Source: Ancylobacter sp. IITR112 (GTDB lineage Bacteria; Pseudomonadota; Alphaproteobacteria; Rhizobiales; Xanthobacteraceae). Taken from it: a DNA stretch of 64,000 nucleotides. This document shows positions 58,316 through 64,000 of this stretch, piece by piece (position 1 is the stretch's first letter; every line of letters begins with the position of its first letter). Position numbers and translations under genes: made by a program. Location: NCBI RefSeq assembly GCF_041415945.1, contig NZ_JBGCUS010000001.1, positions 2,170,001 through 2,234,000 of the forward strand, read 5' to 3'. The notes under the pieces were generated by a model. It did no database searches and was not told where the DNA came from. It saw nothing but the letters and a program-made list of their open reading frames with translations.

Positions 58316-59059
58316 ATGCTGAAAGCCCTCCGTGTCATGCTCCTCGGTTTCCTGCTGCTCTTCATCCTGCCGCTCGGCGCGCATGCGCTGGTGCAGTGGC
58401 AGACGGCCGACTGGAGCCGTAGCTGGCGCACCGCCGACTGGTCGAGCACCGGCACGCTGCCGCCGGCGGACGCGCATCCGGACGCCTTGGTGCGCATCTA
58501 TGCCGCCCGGGTCGGGCGCTGGCGCGGCATCTTCGCGGTGCATAGCTGGCTCGTCTTCAAGGGGCCGGGCGCGGGCGCCTATGAGCGCTACGACAAGGTC
58601 GGCTGGGGCCGGCCGATCCGCCATAATGGCTACGCCCCGGACGGGCGCTGGTATGGCAACGACCCGGAAATCGTGTTCGAGGCCACTGGCGCGGAGGCCG
58701 AGCGGCTGATTCCGAAGCTGCGGGCGGCGGTCGCCTCCTATCCCTATGGCAAGGCCGGCGACTACCATGTCTGGCCGGGGCCGAACTCCAACAGCTTCAT
58801 CGCCCATGTCATCGGGCAGGTGCCGGAACTCGGCATCGCCCTTCCCCCGACCGCCATCGGCAAGGACTATCCGGTCGATGGCGGCTGGTTCGGTCTCGCC
58901 CCTTCGCGCACCGGCCTCAGGGTGACTCTCGACGGCTATCTCGGGTTGACGGTGGCGTGGGTGGAAGGCATCGAGGTCAATCTGCTCGGCGCCGTCGCCG
59001 GGCTTGACCTGCGCCGGCCGGGCATCAAGCTGCCGGGTTTCGGCCGTATCGGCATTTGA
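58316..59059 (+). CDS. DUF3750 domain protein, membrane anchored
   Basis: This protein of 247 residues begins with a hydrophobic anchor or signal (VMLLGFLLLFILPLGAHA). The DUF3750 domain follows, marked by VHSWLVFKGPGAGAYERYD, WGRPIRHNGYAPDGRWYGN, and GDYHVWPGPNSNSFIAHV with its conserved His and Asn. The NSNSFIAH segment recalls papain-like or NlpC-type peptidases, so an envelope amidase role is conceivable but unproven. The family is only known from genomes. The lytic transglycosylase gene follows after 61 bases on the same strand. Confidence 0.85.
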   Translation: MLKALRVMLLGFLLLFILPLGAHALVQWQTADWSRSWRTADWSSTGTLPPADAHPDALVRIYAARVGRWRGIFAVHSWLVFKGPGAGAYERYDKVGWGRPIRHNGYAPDGRWYGNDPEIVFEATGAEAERLIPKLRAAVASYPYGKAGDYHVWPGPNSNSFIAHVIGQVPELGIALPPTAIGKDYPVDGGWFGLAPSRTGLRVTLDGYLGLTVAWVEGIEVNLLGAVAGLDLRRPGIKLPGFGRIGI

Positions 59060-59120
59060 GGGTGCGCCGGCGGGCCGTCGACACCCCGCGCGGCGCCGGG
59101 CATGGATAAGGAGCGCAGGC

Positions 59121-59933
59121 ATGTTCAGACAGTTCTGGCGCGGCGGATTCGCCGCACTGTGTCTTCTTCCCCTCGCCCTCGCCCCGGCGCAGGCCGCGCC
59201 CTGCGGCAATGATGCCTCGGGCTTTTCCGCCTGGCTGCCGGCCTTCAAGCGCGAGGCGCAGGCGCAGGGCATTTCCCCCAGGGCGCTGAGCGCGCTCGAC
59301 GGCGTGACCTACGACACGACGGTGATCCGGCTCGACCGCAACCAGAAGCATTTCAAGATGAGCTTCGAGCAGTTCGCCGCCAACCGTATCAGTGCCGGGC
59401 GCATCGCCACCGGCAAGAAGAAGCTGAAGCAATACGCCTCCACCCTCGCCCGCATCGAACAGCGCTACGGCGTGCCCGGCGAGGTGCTGGTGGCGATCTG
59501 GGGGCTGGAGACCGATTACGGCGTCAACCAGGGCAAGATGCCGATCCTGCGCTCGCTCGCCACCCTGTCCTATGACTGCCGGCGTTCCGATTTCTTCACC
59601 GCGCAACTGCTCGACGCGCTGCGCATCTACCAGCATGGCGACCTCACTTTGGACGAGATGCGCGGCGCCTGGGCCGGCGAGATCGGCCAGACCCAGTTCC
59701 TCGCCTCGTCTTATGTGAAATACGCGGTCGATTTCGACGGCGATGGCCGCGCCGACCTCGTGCGCAGCGCCCCGGACGTGCTGGCTTCCACCGCCAATTA
59801 TCTGCGCGGCTATGGCTGGCGCCCCGGCGCCGGCTGGGGGCCGGGCGAGCCGAACTACCAGGCACTGCTCGGCTGGAACAAGGCGGAGGTCTATGTGAAG
59901 ACCATCGGCCTGTTCGCCAGCAAGCTGAAGTAA
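59121..59933 (+). CDS. Lytic murein transglycosylase, MltB-like
   Basis: This exported enzyme of 270 residues cleaves peptidoglycan glycan strands with 1,6-anhydro product formation. The signal peptide is AALCLLPLALAPAQA, cut before residue 27. The family-3 SLT domain has the catalytic Glu in IWGLETDYGVNQG (E130), then TLSYDCRRSDFF, and WAGEIGQTQFLASSYVKYAVD with the conserved Gln-Thr-Gln. Asp-rich DFDGDGRADL follows. The start at 59121 has AAGGAG upstream. It follows the DUF3750 gene and may share its transcript. Confidence 0.93.
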   Translation: MFRQFWRGGFAALCLLPLALAPAQAAPCGNDASGFSAWLPAFKREAQAQGISPRALSALDGVTYDTTVIRLDRNQKHFKMSFEQFAANRISAGRIATGKKKLKQYASTLARIEQRYGVPGEVLVAIWGLETDYGVNQGKMPILRSLATLSYDCRRSDFFTAQLLDALRIYQHGDLTLDEMRGAWAGEIGQTQFLASSYVKYAVDFDGDGRADLVRSAPDVLASTANYLRGYGWRPGAGWGPGEPNYQALLGWNKAEVYVKTIGLFASKLK

Positions 59934-59947
59934 CAGGGACAGAAGAG

Positions 59948-60045
59948 CGTCATCCCGGCCGCAGGCGAAGCCGAAGCGCCGGGATCGCGGGAAAACCGGA
60001 CGGCGGACGATCCCGGCTCGCCGCTGCGCGGCGTCCGGGATGACG
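59948..60045. repeat. Dispersed GTCATCCCGG-bounded palindromic element, copy 1
   Basis: The element begins cgtcatcccgg and ends ccgggatgacg, exact inverted ends enclosing GC-rich sequence with internal pairings. It lies 15 bases after the transglycosylase stop. Similar elements are scattered widely in this bacterial order. Confidence 0.8.
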
Positions 60046-60186
60046 GTGAACGAGCCCGACGCGCGCCATCGTCCCGAACCGTCCACGCCCACCACCGCCC
60101 ATAAGCGAACAGCCCTTGCGCGGGATTTCGGCTTGCCGCGCGGAAAGGCCGGCGGCTTTATCGCAGTCCCCCCGTGAGACTGCCAG

Positions 60187-61827
60187 GTGCCTGCCGTGAC
60201 CGACGCCCTCCCCGCTTCCGCCGAAACCTATGACTACATCGTGGTCGGCGCCGGCTCGGCCGGCTGCGTGCTGGCGAACCGGCTTTCCGCCGACCCGAAG
60301 AACCGGGTGCTGGTGCTGGAGGCCGGCGGGCGCGACAACTGGATCTGGTTCCACATTCCGGTCGGCTATCTCTTCGCCATCGGCAATCCCCGCGCCGACT
60401 GGTGCTTCAGGACCGAGGCCGAGGCCGGGCTGAACGGGCGGGCGCTGAACTATCCGCGCGGCAAGACCATTGGCGGCTCCTCGGCCATCAACGCCATGAT
60501 CTATATGCGCGGCCAGGCCGCCGATTACGACCATTGGCGCCAGCTCGGGCTCGACGGCTGGGGCTGGGAGGACGTGCTCCCCGTGTTCAAGCGGCACGAG
60601 GACCATTATCTCGGCGCGGCCGAATTCCATGGCGGCGGCGGCGAGTGGCGGGTGGAAGCGCCGCGGCTCACCTGGAAGCTGCTCGACACGGTGCGGGTGG
60701 CGGCCGAGCAGGCCGGCATTCCGCCGATTCCGGATTTCAACACCGGCGACAATGAAGGCTCGTCCTATTTCCAGGTGAACCAGAAGCGCGGCTTTCGCTG
60801 GAGCGCGGCGCGCGGCTTCCTCAAACCCGTTCTCTCCCGCCCCAATCTGCGGCTGGAAACCTCCTGCCACACCGAGCGCGTGCTGATCGAGGACGGGCGC
60901 GCCGCCGGCGTCGTCTACCGCCAGAACGGGGTCACCAAGGTGGCGCGGGCGCAAGGCGAGGTGATCCTCGCCGCCGGCGCCATCGGCTCGCCGCATCTGC
61001 TCAAGCTCTCCGGCATCGGGCCGGGCGAGGAACTGACGCATCATGGAATCGCCGTGGCGCACGCGCTGCCGGGCGTCGGGGCCAATCTGCAGGACCATCT
61101 GCAACTCAGGATGATCTACAAGGTCTCCGACGTGCCGACGCTGAACGAGCAGTACCATTCGCTGTTCGGCCGGGCGAAGATGGGGCTCGACTTCGCGCTG
61201 TTCCAGCGCGGGCCGCTGACCATGGCCCCCTCGCAGCTCGGCATCTTCACCCGCTCGCGCGCCGAGAAAGAGAGCGCCGACCTCGAATTCCACGTCCAGC
61301 CGCTCTCGCTCGGGAAGTTCGGCGAGCCGCTGCACAATTTCCCCGCCTTCACCATGAGCGTGTGCAATCTGCGCCCCACCAGCCGGGGCACGCTGACGCT
61401 GGCGAGCGCCGACAGCGCCACACCGCCGCGCATACAGCCGAACTATCTCGCCACCGAGGAGGACCGGCGCGTCGCCGCCGACAGCCTGCGCACCGGCCGG
61501 CGCATCGTCGGCCAAAAGGCGCTGGCGCCGTTCACGCCGGAGGAGTTCCTGCCCGGCCCCGCCGTGGACGACAGCGAGGAGGCGCTGGCCCGCGCTGCCG
61601 GCGATATCGGCACCACCATCTTCCACCCCGTTGGCACGGCGAAGATGGGCCTGCCCTCCGACCCGCTGGCGGTGGTGGATGCGCGGCTGCGCGTGTTCGG
61701 CGTGCGCGGCCTGCGCGTCGCCGATGCCTCAATCATGCCGACCATCGTCTCCGGCAACACCAATTCGCCGACCATCATGATCGCGGAGAAGGCGGCGGGG
61801 ATGATATTGGCGGACGGACGGGCGTAA
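60187..61827 (+). CDS. GMC-family FAD oxidoreductase (choline dehydrogenase-like)
   Basis: This flavoprotein of 546 residues oxidises alcohols. The ADP-binding fingerprint IVVGAGSAGCVLANRL is near residues 18-33, followed by VLVLEAGG. GMC signature 1 is YPRGKTIGGSSAINAMIYMR and signature 2 is GAIGSPHLLKLSGIGPGEEL. The catalytic His is in TIFHPVGTAKMG near the C-terminus, with SGNTNSPTIMIAEKAA at the end. It resembles choline/alkyl-alcohol dehydrogenases, but no betaine genes are near, so the substrate is open. The start is a GTG at 60187; another GTG three codons later is possible. The gene is bracketed by two palindromic repeat elements. Confidence 0.92.
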   Translation: MPAVTDALPASAETYDYIVVGAGSAGCVLANRLSADPKNRVLVLEAGGRDNWIWFHIPVGYLFAIGNPRADWCFRTEAEAGLNGRALNYPRGKTIGGSSAINAMIYMRGQAADYDHWRQLGLDGWGWEDVLPVFKRHEDHYLGAAEFHGGGGEWRVEAPRLTWKLLDTVRVAAEQAGIPPIPDFNTGDNEGSSYFQVNQKRGFRWSAARGFLKPVLSRPNLRLETSCHTERVLIEDGRAAGVVYRQNGVTKVARAQGEVILAAGAIGSPHLLKLSGIGPGEELTHHGIAVAHALPGVGANLQDHLQLRMIYKVSDVPTLNEQYHSLFGRAKMGLDFALFQRGPLTMAPSQLGIFTRSRAEKESADLEFHVQPLSLGKFGEPLHNFPAFTMSVCNLRPTSRGTLTLASADSATPPRIQPNYLATEEDRRVAADSLRTGRRIVGQKALAPFTPEEFLPGPAVDDSEEALARAAGDIGTTIFHPVGTAKMGLPSDPLAVVDARLRVFGVRGLRVADASIMPTIVSGNTNSPTIMIAEKAAGMILADGRA

Positions 61828-61836
61828 CCGTCCCAT

Positions 61837-61930
61837 CGTCGTCCCGGACGGCCGCACGGCCGAGCCGGGATCGGGTGACGCATTGGGCCGCGATCCCGGC
61901 TCTGCGGCTTCGCCTTCGGCCGGGATGACG
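61837..61930. repeat. Dispersed GTCATCCCGG-bounded palindromic element, copy 2
   Basis: The element begins cgtcgtcccgg and ends ccgggatgacg, a near match to copy 1 at 59948-60045. It occupies the convergent gap between the GMC gene and mepA. Confidence 0.78.
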
Positions 61931-61943
61931 ACCCACAAGAGCC

Positions 61944-62846
61944 TCAGGGCGCCAGCACCACCTCGCGGCAGGCCGGGGGCAGGTCTTTCACCAGCATGGG
62001 CGGCTTGGGCTTGGGCGGCGTCGCCGGCGGCTTGGGGTTGAGATTGGCGTCGGAGAACCACCAGTCGAGTTCAGAGCCGCAGCCCTCGCCCGGCGTCACC
62101 GGGTCCTGCGGCCGGCAGTCCTTCGCCCCCTCGGGGCAGGAAAGCCGCACATGCATGTGGTAGTCGTGCCCCCAATAGGGCCGCACCTTCTGCAGCCAGG
62201 AACGGTCGCCGGTAGCATCCCGGCATAGCGCCTTCTTGATCGCGGCATTGACCAGCACACGCTCGACCTCCGGGTCCTGCGCCGCCGCCTTGATCACCGC
62301 GATGTGCGAGGGCGTCCACACCGCGGCGTCCACGTCGCGCCGGTCCTTGCGCACGATCATGGTGGCGGAGATCTTCTCGCGCTCCTCGCGGGTGAATGCG
62401 CGCTTCGGCATCGGGGTGAGCCAGATATCGGCGTCGAGCCCGATCTGGTGCGAGGCATGGCCGGTGAGCATCGGCCCGCCGCGCGGCTGCGAGAGATCGC
62501 CCACCAGAATGCCCGGCCATTGCGAGACCTGCGGCACGGTGGCGGAAAAGCGTTCGAGAAAGGCGATGAGGTTGGGATGGCCCCAGTTGCGGTTGCGCGA
62601 CAGCCGCATCGCCTGCCAGGTGGCGCCATTGACCGGCAGCGCCTGCGCGCCGGCAAGGCAGCCCTTCGAATAGAAGCCGATGGAGCGGGCGGCGAGCGGC
62701 GCCGGCGCCTTCTGTGCGCCGAACACCTGCTTGGCCGGCAGGCTGTCGAGCTGGCCGGGAGACGGGCTCTGCGCGCCCGCCACGCCCGCCATCAGGCTGA
62801 GCGCGAGAGCGGCGAGGCTCGCCCGCCGCCGCGCGCGGGCGCTCAT
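61944..62846 (-). CDS. mepA: Penicillin-insensitive murein endopeptidase MepA
   Basis: This exported zinc peptidase of 300 residues cuts D-Ala-meso-DAP crosslinks and also L,D-crosslinks in peptidoglycan. A signal peptide (ASLAALALSLMAGVAGA, cut near residue 25) precedes the LAS-type domain. Zinc ligands are seen in TGHASHQIGLDADIWL (about 128-143) and in WGHDYHMHVRLSCP. A C-terminal Pro-rich tail follows. Its ATG at 62846 overlaps the stop of the L,D-transpeptidase gene by four bases (ATGA), so the two are translationally coupled, pairing crosslink formation with crosslink cutting. Confidence 0.93.
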   Translation of the reverse strand: MSARARRRASLAALALSLMAGVAGAQSPSPGQLDSLPAKQVFGAQKAPAPLAARSIGFYSKGCLAGAQALPVNGATWQAMRLSRNRNWGHPNLIAFLERFSATVPQVSQWPGILVGDLSQPRGGPMLTGHASHQIGLDADIWLTPMPKRAFTREEREKISATMIVRKDRRDVDAAVWTPSHIAVIKAAAQDPEVERVLVNAAIKKALCRDATGDRSWLQKVRPYWGHDYHMHVRLSCPEGAKDCRPQDPVTPGEGCGSELDWWFSDANLNPKPPATPPKPKPPMLVKDLPPACREVVLAP

Positions 62847-63856
62847 GTCCCCGCCTGCGACAGGATGACGAAATCCTTGTCCGAGCGCGTCTCCGGCTTG
62901 GCGGAAAGCTCGGTGACGAACAGGGTGGAGCCCGGCACCAGCAGCTTGGCCAATTGCTGGTTGGCGCTCGCCGCCACCGTCACCCGGTCGATGGCGCTGG
63001 CCGCCTTGCCGCCGGCGGCGCCATAGCCCTCGAAGGACAGCGCCGTCCACGACACCTCGCCGCCGACATTCTTCAGCACATAGACCACATTGCCGACCGG
63101 CGTTTGCGGGTCGCGGATCGTCACCGGGGAGGTAAAGGCCACCGCGCCGTCCTTCAGCACGGTCAGCGCCATGTCGGCCTGGCTGACGATCATCGTCACC
63201 GCATCCTGCGCCGGGTCGGGCGCGGCCTCGGTGTCCGGCGTGCCATTGCTGTTCTTCGGGTCGGCCTTGGCGATCGCCGCCGTGGCATCGGCCGGCAGCA
63301 CGAGGCCGGGATGCAGCACGTCCACCGGCTCGGAATGCGAATCGGCGATGATGACCGGCGTGCCGTAATGGGTGATGGAGAAGAGCAGCTTGGCGAATTC
63401 GAGCGGCAGGTGCACGCAGCCATGCGAGGACGGATAGCCCGGCAGCCCGCCGGCATGCAGCGCCACCCCGGACCAGGTGAGCATTTCCGTATAGGGCATG
63501 GAGGCATCGTCATAGAGCGAGGAATGGTGGTCGACATCCTTCTCAAGGATGATGAACACCCCGGCCGGGGTTTCGTGCCCTTCCCGGCCGGTCGAGACGG
63601 TGGAGACGCCGATGCGGATGCCGTTGCGATAGACATAGCAGCGCTGGTCCGGCAGCGAGACGATGATGGCGACGAAGCCTTCCGGCGCCCGGTCGGGATA
63701 CCAGGCGAACTGGCCGGGCTTCAGCTTGTCGACCTCGGTTTCCGCCACCTGCTGCGCCTGCGCCGGCAGCCCGCCCGCCGCCGCCAGCAGGAGCGCCGCG
63801 CCGGCCCGCAGCACCGCCCGGCGATCGCCGCGCCAATCGCCCGTCCCCTCGGTCAT
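62843..63856 (-). CDS. L,D-transpeptidase (YkuD family)
   Basis: This exported enzyme of 337 residues makes 3-3 crosslinks or attaches proteins to peptidoglycan. The N-terminal signal (GDRRAVLRAGAALLLAAAGG) has a twin-arginine-like start but could be a Sec signal. The YkuD domain contains VSLPDQRCYVYRNGIRIG and the catalytic SSHGCVHLPLEFAKLL (Cys147, with His134 in VALHAGGLPG). A second region (about 245-330) with repeated beta-structure follows. The start at 63856 (MTEGTGDW) was chosen because the upstream frame lacks family similarity. It precedes mepA with a four-base overlap. Confidence 0.93.
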   Translation of the reverse strand: MTEGTGDWRGDRRAVLRAGAALLLAAAGGLPAQAQQVAETEVDKLKPGQFAWYPDRAPEGFVAIIVSLPDQRCYVYRNGIRIGVSTVSTGREGHETPAGVFIILEKDVDHHSSLYDDASMPYTEMLTWSGVALHAGGLPGYPSSHGCVHLPLEFAKLLFSITHYGTPVIIADSHSEPVDVLHPGLVLPADATAAIAKADPKNSNGTPDTEAAPDPAQDAVTMIVSQADMALTVLKDGAVAFTSPVTIRDPQTPVGNVVYVLKNVGGEVSWTALSFEGYGAAGGKAASAIDRVTVAASANQQLAKLLVPGSTLFVTELSAKPETRSDKDFVILSQAGT

Positions 63857-64000
63857 GGTGATTCTCCCTCTCGCCTGCGGCGCGCACGATATCGGGCACA
63901 GGCGGGCGGCGCCAACCGGCGATTTCTGGTCGGATCGCCCTGGCGCCGGACCTTCCGCGACGGGAACCCGCGCGGGGCCCAAGCCGTTGATCCCGCGAGA
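63857..64000. other. Right edge, upstream of the L,D-transpeptidase gene
   Basis: This 144-base stretch should include the promoter of the transpeptidase-mepA operon. Nothing else can be assigned. Confidence 0.35.

Overview
The window looks like chromosomal DNA of an alphaproteobacterium of the order Hyphomicrobiales, most likely near the Xanthobacteraceae (Ancylobacter/Starkeya/Xanthobacter-like). Support comes from uniformly high G+C outside one gene and a set of lineage-typical genes: an LdtR-type MarR regulator, a CckA-type hybrid kinase, a one-cysteine DksA, a GPR/RgsE-like giant polar-growth protein, and dispersed rhizobial-type palindromes. No phage, transposase, plasmid or CRISPR sequence is seen. 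Most of the window is housekeeping or envelope genes, plus a few accessory islands.

Layout. 0-13.5 kb: LdtR-like regulator; cckA, pgi and pgm in one direction; an orphan FliO-domain protein; dksA; an OmpV/MipA-like porin; sixA-ycjX-ycjF; a 2Fe-2S ferredoxin. 13.9-19.6 kb: one 1886-residue gene with two membrane segments and about 858 residues of unbroken 11-residue repeats. 20-28.5 kb: an RND efflux pair, murJ, and an aminotransferase plus oxidoreductase pair probably making an aminated UDP-sugar. 28.6-34.7 kb: SH3-domain protein, pncB, an old-yellow-enzyme reductase, a transglutaminase, two small proteins and tRNA-Lys(CTT). 34.8-39.4 kb: a tctCBA tricarboxylate transporter and a conspicuously AT-rich GT61 glycosyltransferase. 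39.5-42.3 kb: a translationally coupled pabB-pabA-pabC set for p-aminobenzoate. 42.5-47.3 kb: an exported DUF6600 protein with a Gln-rich tandem repeat, a DUF930 protein, and leuA with a probable Leu-codon leader peptide. 47.6-51.2 kb: an EmrAB-like pump with a divergent TetR regulator and two matching 17-bp palindromic operators. 51.3-64 kb: a bacteriophytochrome hybrid kinase, an exported protein of unknown function, cfa, malonyl-CoA decarboxylase, a DUF3750 protein, a lytic transglycosylase, a GMC oxidoreductase, mepA and an L,D-transpeptidase.

How the genes fit together. A strong theme is peptidoglycan and polar envelope growth: the GPR-like scaffold, MurJ, a lytic transglycosylase, MepA, an L,D-transpeptidase and an LdtR-type regulator. 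A second theme is central carbon and sugar nucleotides (pgi, pgm, the sugar-aminating pair, GT61). Drug and solute efflux appears twice (RND and EmrAB types). The points most worth following up are the continuous hendecad architecture of the giant protein, the leuA leader, the paired TetR operators, the dispersed palindromes, and the exported protein at 54.1-55.4 kb.
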